In this document: piece by piece, positions 55,823 to 62,555 of the stretch
Layout of the letters: every line of letters starts with the position of its first letter
How positions within the stretch are numbered: the first letter of the stretch is position 1
Source: an uncultured bacterium
Lineage (GTDB): Bacteria; Patescibacteriota; Saccharimonadia; Saccharimonadales; Saccharimonadaceae
Direction: 5' to 3'
Assembly (NCBI GenBank): GCA_903832635.1
Contig: CAILCF010000002.1
Span: 95,136 to 159,135, forward strand
Length of the DNA: 64,000 nucleotides
Program-made: the position numbers and the translations under genes
The notes under the pieces: generated by a model
Seen by the model: the letters and a program-made list of their open reading frames with translations, nothing else
What the model was told of the DNA's origin: nothing
Databases searched by the model: none

Positions 55823-55956
55823 TTGACCAAAATGCAAAATTATAGTAGAATATATATTAACTCGTTGAGTATTTTTTTAATTTAACTCCGAGGTTCTTTG
55901 ACAAGCAGAAGCTTATTTCACACTGTGGAATAGAGAAACAATGAAATGAGGTAAAG
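55823..55956 (+). promoter_or_regulatory. Promoter and conserved leader motif of the second island gene
   Basis: TTGACC (55823-55828), 17 nt, TAGAAT (55846-55851). The ~100-nt leader holds a 26-nt motif at 55883-55908 (TAACTCCG, then AGGTTCTTTGACAAGCAG) that recurs in the leader of the fourth island gene at 57565-57590 with three changes. Ends in GAGGTAAAG before the ATG. Confidence 0.75.
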
Positions 55957-56694
55957 ATGCAAATCAGCTTGACTGATCTCGCCAAAGTTGTCGAGGTTCA
56001 CATGGAGCCAAACGACCGTTTCGACGATCCGTCACTGTTCCCTGAGTTCCTCAAGATTACCAAACAGGAGGCTGGACAGCATCCTCGAAGCGACAATACC
56101 ATCGTAAGCATTACGCTTTGTGGTGTTGATATCAAGGTTTCGTCAAAAACATCAGTACAATCGATGGAGCGAGACTTCAAGCGGGCTATCCAGGGATTCA
56201 TCATCCCTCAAATAGGTCCAAAGCCCAAGAACCACTTGTCTCGGCAGGATTTCGCGAACGACCTCATCATCACCGAGGCCAACACTATGCTGGAAGGAAT
56301 ACCGCCCCTCATGATTCGGAGGACCGCTTCCAAGTCCTGGCAGGAATCGCTGAGCGACCCCACCAACACACCGTTCCTTCGTGCTGTGATGCAGACATCT
56401 GATCGGATAGGTCGCATTCTGCAGTACTGGATTAACTCCGTGGGAGTTGGTGATTCAAGTAAGACAGGCAACTTCATCAGAAGCGTCAAAAAGGCCGGTA
56501 TACCGACCTTGGACCTAGATGAAGGGTGTGAACTACTCCGTGGAGTAATTACACGACTGTCCGAGGAGTGGCACTACTCGTCCTTGTTGGACGAACTCGC
56601 CGATGATATGGTCTATCGACCACATCTCATAGGTGACATCGTTCGTCAGGTCCAGTTCGGAAAGAACACGTCACTGCCCGAATATACCTCTTAG
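55957..56694 (+). CDS. Orphan protein of the tRNA-bounded island
   Basis: 245 residues, no signal peptide or membrane helix, no family recognised. Mixed alpha/beta composition (VVSITLCGVDIKVSSKT not seen as a known motif; helical C-terminal half LLRGVITRLSEEWHYSSLLDE). G+C-ending codons dominate, unlike the AT-rich core genes. It has its own promoter, the shared leader motif, a strong Shine-Dalgarno and a hammerhead ribozyme about 110 nt after its stop. Confidence 0.7.
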   Translation: MQISLTDLAKVVEVHMEPNDRFDDPSLFPEFLKITKQEAGQHPRSDNTIVSITLCGVDIKVSSKTSVQSMERDFKRAIQGFIIPQIGPKPKNHLSRQDFANDLIITEANTMLEGIPPLMIRRTASKSWQESLSDPTNTPFLRAVMQTSDRIGRILQYWINSVGVGDSSKTGNFIRSVKKAGIPTLDLDEGCELLRGVITRLSEEWHYSSLLDELADDMVYRPHLIGDIVRQVQFGKNTSLPEYTS

Positions 56695-56807
56695 TCATCG
56701 CCTGACTCAACAACACCAAGATTCTCCAAAGCGAGTGATAGGTAGTTGTTCAGATGAAAGGCGGCATCCATCCGTCATTTCTGTTTCTCTGAGCGTCTGC
56801 CTGTCTT

Positions 56808-56860
56808 TCGCTTTTTTGAATGTATATTCAAACTGACGAGTCCCAAAGGACGAAAAGCGA
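56808..56860 (+). ncRNA. Hammerhead ribozyme 1 (type III)
   Basis: All core parts are visible. Stem III TCGCTT (56808-56813) pairs with AAGCGA (56855-56860). Cleavage triplet TTT ends at 56814. Stem I TTTGAAT (56815-56821), loop GTAT, ATTCAAA (56826-56832). Core CTGACGA (56833-56839). Stem II GTCC, loop CAAA, GGAC (56840-56851). Core GAA (56852-56854) followed by the A15.1-U16.1 pair. It lies in the 3' region of the preceding gene and before the next promoter, so it would trim that mRNA's 3' end. Confidence 0.92.
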
Positions 56861-56879
56861 TACCAACAGATACAAAACA

Positions 56880-56989
56880 TTGACAAAACATTACACTTAT
56901 GCTAGAATATAGGTAAGTCTTGTGTGAGGTGATTTCACCCACCTTGACGCACCTGACAATCCGTTCTCCACAAACTCCCAAAGGGGTGC
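56880..56989 (+). promoter_or_regulatory. Promoter and leader of the third island gene
   Basis: TTGACA (56880-56885), 17 nt, TAGAAT (56903-56908). The ~75-nt leader contains AGGTG...CACCT pairing and ends with AAAGGGG before the ATG. Confidence 0.8.
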
Positions 56990-57391
56990 ATGATGTGTGT
57001 TGTTATCGAACCGAAACCGATTACCATCAAGCTTACAGTAGACAACCCCACAACGGGGTACATGCGGCTGCGTTCCAGCGAACCCATCTGCTTGCGGCGG
57101 TCTCTGCCATACGATTTCGAGGCCGAGCAGCCTCGTCGTTTCTTCACGTGGGCGCCGTTCAGCCATCTGGATTCGTCACTTCTGAGGTCTTTGGTGGCCA
57201 CGCTTATCGGCGACGGCAACACCGGAGTCATTCGAGTGAGGGTATACACCAGCAAGAGCATTGGGATTTTCTATGATCCCAAAAAGCGCCCGCCGCATCT
57301 GTTTAAGCTTGATGTCAAGGACATCCTCCGCGACGAAGACCGTCACGGCTGGCCCGTCCGCATCTATCGGTTCTATCGCCAATACTGGTGA
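56990..57391 (+). CDS. Orphan basic protein of the tRNA-bounded island
   Basis: 133 residues, rich in Arg, Pro and aromatic residues (RLRSSEPICLRRSLPYDF; HGWPVRIYRFYRQYW), no signal or membrane segment, no family recognised. Strong codon bias to G/C endings. Followed 66 nt later by the second hammerhead ribozyme. May bind nucleic acid, judged only from its positive charge. Confidence 0.65.
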   Translation: MMCVVIEPKPITIKLTVDNPTTGYMRLRSSEPICLRRSLPYDFEAEQPRRFFTWAPFSHLDSSLLRSLVATLIGDGNTGVIRVRVYTSKSIGIFYDPKKRPPHLFKLDVKDILRDEDRHGWPVRIYRFYRQYW

Positions 57392-57457
57392 TTGTGTGGA
57401 GCAATGGGGTAGGGGCTTTCATGAGTCCTACCCCTTGCGAGAATGAACGGATTGTCA

Positions 57458-57514
57458 AATTACTTACGTGAATGTGTATTTACGCTGACGAGTCCAAAAG
57501 GACGAAAAGTAATT
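57458..57514 (+). ncRNA. Hammerhead ribozyme 2 (type III)
   Basis: Stem III AATTACTT (57458-57465) pairs with AAGTAATT (57507-57514) and can extend through a bulge with GTCA/TGAC. Cleavage triplet TTA ends at 57466. Stem I CGTGAAT (57467-57473), loop GTGT, ATTTACG (57478-57484) with one G-T pair. Core CTGACGA (57485-57491), stem II GTCC, loop AAAA, GGAC (57492-57503), core GAA (57504-57506). Stems I and III differ in sequence from ribozyme 1 but keep pairing, which is covariation. Its 3' strand overlaps the -35 box of the next promoter. Confidence 0.92.
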
Positions 57515-57626
57515 GACAAATTAAGAAAAATATCCTAAAATAATGATAAGCCCGTGTAGTGTTATAACTCCGGGATTCTTTGACAAACAGGCATTACAAT
57601 AAACCCACCAGGAGGTGAGTAATCAG
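57513..57626 (+). promoter_or_regulatory. Promoter and conserved leader motif of the fourth island gene
   Basis: TTGACA (57513-57518), 17 nt, TAAAAT (57536-57541). Leader carries the 26-nt motif shared with 55883-55908 and ends with AGGAGGTGAG before the start codon. Confidence 0.8.
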
Positions 57627-58109
57627 ATGAACGATATGGGTAGAGCCCAAGTTGTCTGGGATTGCCTCGAAAGACTCGAGGGATTCCCAACGATGGAGTT
57701 TAACCCCAGTAACCAGCGGCTTTTCGAAGCTTGTTTGGCTACGGAACGTGCCAGACCGGACGACGCTGTGTACTCCGACAGATTCATGGGCATCTTTGAG
57801 TTTTGTGAGCGCTGGGGAAGACTGATGGAGCTCGAGATGCTTCTTGACCCGTCTAAGGCCGTCGCGGATGTGGCAGAAACTGCCGCTTTCGAGGCTGGTC
57901 CCGAATCAGTCAACACCGGGGTTTTCATCGCCACAGCGTCCGTCATCATGATCAAGTGCTGGAAGTACGGCGAAGACTTGCATGAATGGTTGTTGGAAAG
58001 CCACTTTCGTGGCTATCTCGACAACCCACACAGGCTTGTCTTCCCGCTGTACTACATGTACGAACCAACGAACGCCAAGCAAGTCAAGTTGGGCTGGCAG
58101 TGGAGCTGA
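57627..58109 (+). CDS. Orphan protein of the tRNA-bounded island
   Basis: About 160 residues, mostly helical (FEACLATERA; SDRFMGIFEFCERWGRLMELEMLL), one mildly hydrophobic stretch (VNTGVFIATASVIMIKCW), no family recognised. ATG 57627 lies 12 nt after AGGAGG; a GTG at 57615 is too close to that site. G/C-ending codons as in its neighbours. Followed by a 13-bp hairpin rather than a ribozyme. Confidence 0.65.
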   Translation: MNDMGRAQVVWDCLERLEGFPTMEFNPSNQRLFEACLATERARPDDAVYSDRFMGIFEFCERWGRLMELEMLLDPSKAVADVAETAAFEAGPESVNTGVFIATASVIMIKCWKYGEDLHEWLLESHFRGYLDNPHRLVFPLYYMYEPTNAKQVKLGWQWS

Positions 58110-58122
58110 GATGCTCTCTGAT

Positions 58123-58153
58123 GCGGGTTCCCGGACATGTTCCGGGAACCCGC
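58123..58153 (+). terminator. GC-rich hairpin after the fourth island gene
   Basis: Perfect 13-bp stem GCGGGTTCCCGGA/TCCGGGAACCCGC with 5-nt loop. A short T run (GGTTTTTCG) follows about 12 nt later. Confidence 0.75.
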
Positions 58154-58217
58154 GGTAGTCGTGGTTTTTCGAAAATGTCTGTTTGTCATTCATTCAACTT
58201 ATTGAATTTATGATTCC

Positions 58218-58246
58218 TTGCAATTTAACACCTCTTTCCCTATAAT
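58218..58246 (+). promoter_or_regulatory. Promoter of tRNA-Gly (GCC)
   Basis: TTGCAA (58218-58223), 17 nt, TATAAT (58241-58246), 11 nt before the tRNA. Confidence 0.75.
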
Positions 58247-58257
58247 TTTTAGGGTAT

Positions 58258-58333
58258 GCGGGTGTAGCTCAGTTGTTAGAGCGCTTCCTTGCCAAGGAAG
58301 AGGTCAGGAGTTAGAGTCTCCTTACCCGCACCA
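58258..58333 (+). tRNA. tRNA-Gly (GCC) with altered elbow bases
   Basis: 76 nt with CCA. Acceptor GCGGGTG/TACCCGC, anticodon arm CTTCC-TTGCCAA-GGAAG (anticodon GCC), T stem AGGAG/CTCCT. The D loop is AGTTGTTA, giving G18 U19 instead of G18 G19. The T loop is TTAGAGT, giving A56 instead of the near-universal C56. The tertiary 19-56 pair is thus changed from G-C to U-A in a compensatory way. An intrinsic terminator (ATCTCACC/GGTGGGAT plus T run) follows at 58340-58366. Confidence 0.95.
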
Positions 58334-58387
58334 CGAAATAATCTCACCCTTTGGTGGGATTTTTTAGTGGTAGGATTTTGGAAATTA

Positions 58388-58406
58388 TCTAACTCCTGAC
58401 CTCTTC
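58388..58406 (-). repeat. Inverted copy of the tRNA-Gly variable/T-arm segment
   Basis: 19 nt that are the exact reverse complement of 58297-58315 inside tRNA-Gly (GCC). Lies between the tRNA and the direct copy of its 3' end, so it is probably debris from an integration event, or it could pair with the tRNA precursor. Confidence 0.85.
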
Positions 58407-58420
58407 AAAAATCATCAATC

Positions 58421-58480
58421 GTCAGGTACACCTGTACCCGCATGGCGGGCCAGGTGTTTAGAGTCTCCTTACCCGCACCA
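58421..58480 (+). repeat. Hairpin plus second copy of the tRNA-Gly 3' end (att-like)
   Basis: 58458-58480 repeats the last 23 nt of tRNA-Gly (GCC) exactly, including CCA. Just before it, ACACCT...CCCGC/GCGGG...AGGTGT forms a hairpin. A third identical copy forms the 3' end of tRNA-Gly (CCC) at 60840-60862, where a recombinase gene is inserted. This looks like an attachment-site scar. From 58481 to 58610 I see nothing else of note. Confidence 0.8.
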
Positions 58481-58610
58481 AATTTTACAAAATAACCGCA
58501 ATTATATTGAGGTTATTTTTATTGCTAAGCATTGATTAAGTTGTAAAAATATGTTACAACATGTAATATGAGTAAATTAAACCAGTTAATTATACTTTTT
58601 GCAAAAAAGC

Positions 58611-58639
58611 TTGACCCGAAAAGCTTATGGTGCTATAAC
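58611..58639 (+). promoter_or_regulatory. Promoter of the 58.7-kb gene
   Basis: TTGACC (58611-58616), 17 nt, TATAAC (58634-58639); GGAG Shine-Dalgarno follows before the ATG at 58666. Confidence 0.7.
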
Positions 58640-58665
58640 GAATGTATTAACCGGAGAAAACAAAC

Positions 58666-59130
58666 ATGGCAATAAATCCAATCGAACTCGAACGTTATAG
58701 GACTGTTGCTTACGATTTTGACGATGTTTGTACACAAACAGACAACCCTGTTGGGGAAACCCGGACCGATATTATGGAGCGGATTTGTCAAAACGATGGA
58801 ATTGACCTGGCTAAATCCGAAGTTGGAGTTGCGGAAACCGCAAAAGACGTATTAATATACGGAGAAGAATCAAACCCCCGGATTGTAATTTTAAGTTCTG
58901 AAATGGGTGGGGTAGCTATACATTCCTTTAGTGTTGAAGATGAGGAGAAGGTTCATATCGACAAATGGGGCGATGACCCGGATCATAACGGTTTTGGAGA
59001 ACAAATGTTAGAGTGTATGTTTGGCGAAGATTACACATCCTTCAAAGACGGTGACGTTTTCGAACGTCATTTTTTCATAAAATGCGACGGAGCAGAACAA
59101 GAATATCCAAGGATACAACACAACTTCTAA
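58666..59130 (+). CDS. Acidic hypothetical protein
   Basis: 154 residues, strongly acidic, soluble, no family recognised. The start YRTVAYDFDDVCTQTDNPVG has an aspartate-rich look of HAD-type motif I (DFDDV), but later HAD motifs are not clear. Translation from GGAG 10 nt before ATG. A bidirectional terminator separates it from the convergent hsp20. Confidence 0.6.
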   Translation: MAINPIELERYRTVAYDFDDVCTQTDNPVGETRTDIMERICQNDGIDLAKSEVGVAETAKDVLIYGEESNPRIVILSSEMGGVAIHSFSVEDEEKVHIDKWGDDPDHNGFGEQMLECMFGEDYTSFKDGDVFERHFFIKCDGAEQEYPRIQHNF

Positions 59131-59142
59131 GTAGTTAATGAC

Positions 59143-59177
59143 AATAAAAAACAGCCTGATTTCGGGCTGTTTTTATT
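59143..59177. terminator. Bidirectional terminator between convergent genes
   Basis: AATAAAAA-CAGCC / GGGCTG-TTTTTATT hairpin with A run and T run on either side. Confidence 0.9.
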
Positions 59178-59188
59178 GCAAATTTGAA

Positions 59189-59614
59189 CTATTTTTTCTT
59201 TGCTGAAATTGCAATTTTCTTTGGTTCTGGGAGTGGCGTCAAAGGTACGCTAACCTTCAATATTCCATCATCTAAGTGAGCATCTATTTTATCTGTATTT
59301 GCTCGTTCAGGCAACGAAATTCGTCTGTAAAAACTACTGGAGCTTTCACGAACGACATATTTTTTACTTTTGTCTTCCTGCTTTTCATGTCGCTCGGCGC
59401 TGATTGTAAGTGCATCGCCATCTACCTGGATGTTTACATCATCCTTTTCAAAATTTGGCAGATGAGCTTCGACTACTAGTTTGTCATCTTTGGTGTAAAC
59501 ATCGGTGGTTGGAATATTAACCCCTTTAACCGGCGCAATCCAATCATCGCCAAAGAATTGTCTTTGCAAAGCGTTTAACTCTGCGAACGGATCGAATTTA
59601 ACTAATTTAACCAT
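59189..59614 (-). CDS. Small heat-shock protein (Hsp20)
   Basis: ATP-independent holdase chaperone of 141 residues. Alpha-crystallin domain: PTTDVYTKDDKLVVEAHLP, VNIQVDGDALTISAERH, SSFYRRISLP, ANTDKIDAHLDDGILKVSVP. Shine-Dalgarno AAAGGAGG lies 8 nt before the ATG. Controlled by a CIRCE operator overlapping its promoter. Confidence 0.96.
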   Translation of the reverse strand: MVKLVKFDPFAELNALQRQFFGDDWIAPVKGVNIPTTDVYTKDDKLVVEAHLPNFEKDDVNIQVDGDALTISAERHEKQEDKSKKYVVRESSSSFYRRISLPERANTDKIDAHLDDGILKVSVPLTPLPEPKKIAISAKKK

Positions 59615-59653
59615 TGTTTTATCCTCCTTTTTCGTAAATTACTTTACATATCA

Positions 59654-59691
59654 ATTTTATAAAATTGGCACTCACATGTCAAGAGTGCCAA
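59654..59691 (-). promoter_or_regulatory. CIRCE operator overlapping the hsp20 promoter
   Basis: TTGGCACTC (59665-59673), 9-nt spacer, GAGTGCCAA (59683-59691), one base per arm off the HrcA consensus. On the minus strand the spacer contains the -35 TTGACA, and the -10 TAAAAT follows after 17 nt (59654-59659). HrcA bound here would block RNA polymerase, giving heat-shock induction. Confidence 0.95.
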
Positions 59692-59784
59692 CTATATGGT
59701 GTTAGAATGTCTGCTTATGCTTGCGTATTTGATGTTTAGTTAGTTATCATTAGATAAAGTTAACCATTAATTTTGGGAGTAGAT

Positions 59785-60291
59785 ATGGTAAATAATCCAG
59801 AGTCGAAAATGGGGCACTCAGTCGAAAAAGAACAACCGTCGACAGACAATACTCCAGAACAACTTTTATCTACCTCTGATAAAATTCAACAATTGATTGA
59901 TGAAAACATGGCAGCATTGCAAATTGCAGACCTTCGAAGTGAAACGGGAGGGCGTGAGCTTACCAGGGTGATAAAGAAAGCCGAAGAGATGGGCTATCAA
60001 AGAGGTTTTTCTGAAGGCGTAATGGAGGATAAGGTTAAGGAAACATCCAATAATATCGTAGGCTATATCCTAGCGGAAATTGACAATGGTTCAAAAACAG
60101 TTAGTCTAGCTGAATCAACAGACGAAAAAGATGCTTATGTTACGCAAAAAGCAATGCTACGAGCCAGAAAAAAGTTTATTGATGCAAATCTTCCAGCCCA
60201 GGTAAGTTTTCATACCAGTCTAGGTGAAGAAAGTAATACGCTATTCAACTTTAATATTACAATTGACCTACAAGCAGAAGAGGATAAATAA
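59785..60291 (+). CDS. Hypothetical soluble protein
   Basis: About 168 residues, charged, with a helical middle (KIQQLIDENMAALQIADL; RELTRVIKKAEEMGYQRGF). No family recognised. ATG 59785 is chosen over an upstream in-frame TTG because GGGAG lies 7 nt before it. Confidence 0.6.
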   Translation: MVNNPESKMGHSVEKEQPSTDNTPEQLLSTSDKIQQLIDENMAALQIADLRSETGGRELTRVIKKAEEMGYQRGFSEGVMEDKVKETSNNIVGYILAEIDNGSKTVSLAESTDEKDAYVTQKAMLRARKKFIDANLPAQVSFHTSLGEESNTLFNFNITIDLQAEEDK

Positions 60292-60332
60292 TTAATATTT
60301 TTACCTCATCACCACAGTGATATAATTGTAGT

Positions 60333-60770
60333 ATGAAAACACTGGTTGTTTGTGATTCTAATTATGGGAACACCAAACTAATTGCCTTAGAGATTGCAAA
60401 AAGTATTGGTGAAAGCGCTAAAGTTGTTTTGACCAAGAATTTTAAAGAGGCCGATTTAAACGGTATTGATTTGCTGATTTTTGGCTGTCCGATTATTGGC
60501 TGGCGACCGACCGAAACTACACTTAAAGTCCTTGAAAACCTGAAGGGTAAGTTAAAAAAAGACTTAAAATTTGCCACTTTTGATACACGCGTAAAATTAT
60601 TTATTCACGGCGATGCCAAAGAAAAGATGGCGGAAATGTTGCGTGCGGCTGGTGGGAAACGGGTTTTTGAATCTCAGGCATTTTATGTTAAGGGTAAAGA
60701 AGGTCCACTGTTTCCTGGCGAACTGGAAAAAGCCGCATCTTGGGCAAAACTGATTAAATCAAAAATGTAA
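60333..60770 (+). CDS. Flavodoxin-like protein
   Basis: 145 residues, flavodoxin fold: VVCDSNYGNTKLIALEIA is the FMN phosphate loop (SxYGNT), LLIFGCPIIGWRPT the second flavin loop. Likely binds FMN and carries electrons; partner unknown. TATAAT at 60321-60326 leaves six nt before the ATG (leaderless). Confidence 0.88.
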   Translation: MKTLVVCDSNYGNTKLIALEIAKSIGESAKVVLTKNFKEADLNGIDLLIFGCPIIGWRPTETTLKVLENLKGKLKKDLKFATFDTRVKLFIHGDAKEKMAEMLRAAGGKRVFESQAFYVKGKEGPLFPGELEKAASWAKLIKSKM

Positions 60771-60786
60771 TATAATAAACCTACAT

Positions 60787-60862
60787 GCGAGTGTAGCTCA
60801 GTCGTTAGAGCGCTTGCTTCCCAAGCAAGAGGTCCAGGGTTAGAGTCTCCTTACCCGCACCA
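60787..60862 (+). tRNA. tRNA-Gly (CCC) with a replaced 3' half
   Basis: Anticodon arm CTTGC-TTCCCAA-GCAAG (anticodon CCC). Bases from the T loop to CCA (60840-60862) are identical to those of tRNA-Gly (GCC). They fit the 5' half poorly: acceptor pair 4-69 is A-C and T-stem pairs 49-65 and 50-64 are C-T and A-C. It shares the U19/A56 elbow. The 3' part therefore came in with the element whose recombinase gene ends inside it. TATAAT lies at 60771-60776. Function may be impaired. Confidence 0.9.
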
Positions 60863-62555
60863 ACAAGGACTGGTCAAATATTGGCTGGTCTCTTTTTATT
60901 TTAAACAGCTCGTTTATCCCTGTTAAATTCCAGAAATTGTTCGGTCCATTGTTGGTTACAGAAGCAATTTCGTCGTAGGTTGGCGTTTGGTCGAAAATTA
61001 CCCCGAAAAAGTCGGCTTTTTTGATTGGATCACTCTGTTGCAGAAGCAGTTGATCAATGTGTTGCAGAAAGTATTTGGCGTACTTCTTAACAACGTCAAA
61101 ACTGATTGGTTGCTCGGCGCTTTTGCGCTCCTTTTCGTTCACTAATTCTTCTATTTGTGCTTCGATCTTCATGAGATCCTCCTCCATATATTTAATTGCT
61201 GTTTGGCTGCTCAGAAGCTTTATCTTATCGACCGTAGCTAAAGCCTGAGCTCTCAGTGTGGTTAACCGCGTTTCTACTATCGCCTCGTCTTTGCCGTCGT
61301 CTTTATGTCGCATCTGCCAGACGGTCTCGAGAGCTTGCATGATGTCATCAATGTGGTCATCAGCATACGTGACATGGTTAACGAGGTTTTCAACAGCATC
61401 TTCAAGTTTTGCTTTGGGCACACGGAAGTGGTGGCCGCGTTTATTGCAGTGATAACCCGGGTAATAACGATAACGCCCCTTAGCCGCGCTGCCGAAAAAC
61501 GGACGCCTGCAAATAGGGCAGGTAACGACCTTGCGATATGGGTAATCTGCACTATGAGACCCTTTGCGAAGCTGGAACTCAGGAGTCTCGCGCTTAGTGA
61601 TTGTCACGACACCGTCCGTCTCGCTGAGCGTCAGTTTGCCGCGGTTGGCGGCGTTAAAGATGGCGAAGGTGATTAAGCCTTCAAACTGCGCCCTAACCGG
61701 CTGATCCTCGGTCCATTTCTCATGTATGACGCCGGCGTAGATAGGGTTAGCGATATAGATCCAGAATCGCTTCAAACTAAGCTTATTGCTACCCATACGA
61801 GCAGTTATTTGGGTTTTGTCGGTATTAGCACGCCGGTTATAGCTACGCGATGTATAACCGAGCTTATTTATTTCATCAACAATTTGCTGATCACTTAAGG
61901 TACCTTGGCAGCGCAGTTCAAACATCTTTTCAATAAAGTGAGCTTCTTCGGGAAAGCGATCGAGGATTAGACGTTTGCCATTGCCTGTTTCGACGCGACG
62001 GCTGCTATAGCCAAATGGGGCACCGCGCATCCAATAGCCCATACGGGTGTATCGAACCTCGGCTCCAATCATACGACTCATGATGTCGCGCAGCTCGTCT
62101 TTGGCACGTTCGGCTTCAAGGAATTCCATCTTCTGACTCGGCGAGTATTCACTCCAGCGATACTTTACGCCAAGGTAATCCAAGGTGTTAACCTTCTGCT
62201 GGCTAATGACGCCGTAGATGTCAACGAGTTTAACGCCATACTTCTCAAGCTGCATCTTTAACTGGTCGTATGGTGTAGCGCCACCCCTTGTAAAGCGGTC
62301 AATAGACTTGATGATAAACAGCTGGATATCGTTTTTAGGGTCCTTGCAGTAGTTGATAGCTTGTTGCATGGGCTGTTCGACTTTGGAAGCAGACTCGAGG
62401 AATACGAATGTTTTCTTGAGGTTTATATTGTGTAGCTTCGCAAAGCTGGCAATCTGCTCCTTTTGAGCCTCTGGCGAGTCTCCATCGGTGCCTTGACGGA
62501 CGGACGAGACACGAATAGCGGCTACGGCATTTTCAGGTATCGAGTCACCCAGCAT
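60840..62555 (-). CDS. Large serine recombinase
   Basis: 571 residues. N-terminal resolvase domain with catalytic serine in AAIRVSSVRQG (near 17-18) and KSIDRFTRGG; recombinase domain (GAPFGYSSR); zinc-ribbon-like CPICRRPFFG followed by YHCNKRGHHF; coiled-coil C-terminus (VETRLTTLRAQALATVDKI). It integrates and excises the element. Its last codons (LVRVRRL-stop) are read from the complement of the tRNA-Gly 3' end, so the gene end and the attachment site are the same DNA. Its start overlaps a small upstream gene by 11 nt. Confidence 0.92.
   Translation of the reverse strand: MLGDSIPENAVAAIRVSSVRQGTDGDSPEAQKEQIASFAKLHNINLKKTFVFLESASKVEQPMQQAINYCKDPKNDIQLFIIKSIDRFTRGGATPYDQLKMQLEKYGVKLVDIYGVISQQKVNTLDYLGVKYRWSEYSPSQKMEFLEAERAKDELRDIMSRMIGAEVRYTRMGYWMRGAPFGYSSRRVETGNGKRLILDRFPEEAHFIEKMFELRCQGTLSDQQIVDEINKLGYTSRSYNRRANTDKTQITARMGSNKLSLKRFWIYIANPIYAGVIHEKWTEDQPVRAQFEGLITFAIFNAANRGKLTLSETDGVVTITKRETPEFQLRKGSHSADYPYRKVVTCPICRRPFFGSAAKGRYRYYPGYHCNKRGHHFRVPKAKLEDAVENLVNHVTYADDHIDDIMQALETVWQMRHKDDGKDEAIVETRLTTLRAQALATVDKIKLLSSQTAIKYMEEDLMKIEAQIEELVNEKERKSAEQPISFDVVKKYAKYFLQHIDQLLLQQSDPIKKADFFGVIFDQTPTYDEIASVTNNGPNNFWNLTGINELFKIKRDQPIFDQSLLVRVRRL

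Noticed and set aside
58388..58432. Third hammerhead on the minus strand (CTGACGA complement near 58424)
   Set aside because: The core heptamer is present by chance, but no stem II followed by GAA and no closing stems can be drawn.
58568..58675. 35-codon frame starting MSKLNQLIIL before the 58.7-kb gene
   Set aside because: The promoter TTGACC-N17-TATAAC of the next gene lies inside it and there is no ribosome-binding site.
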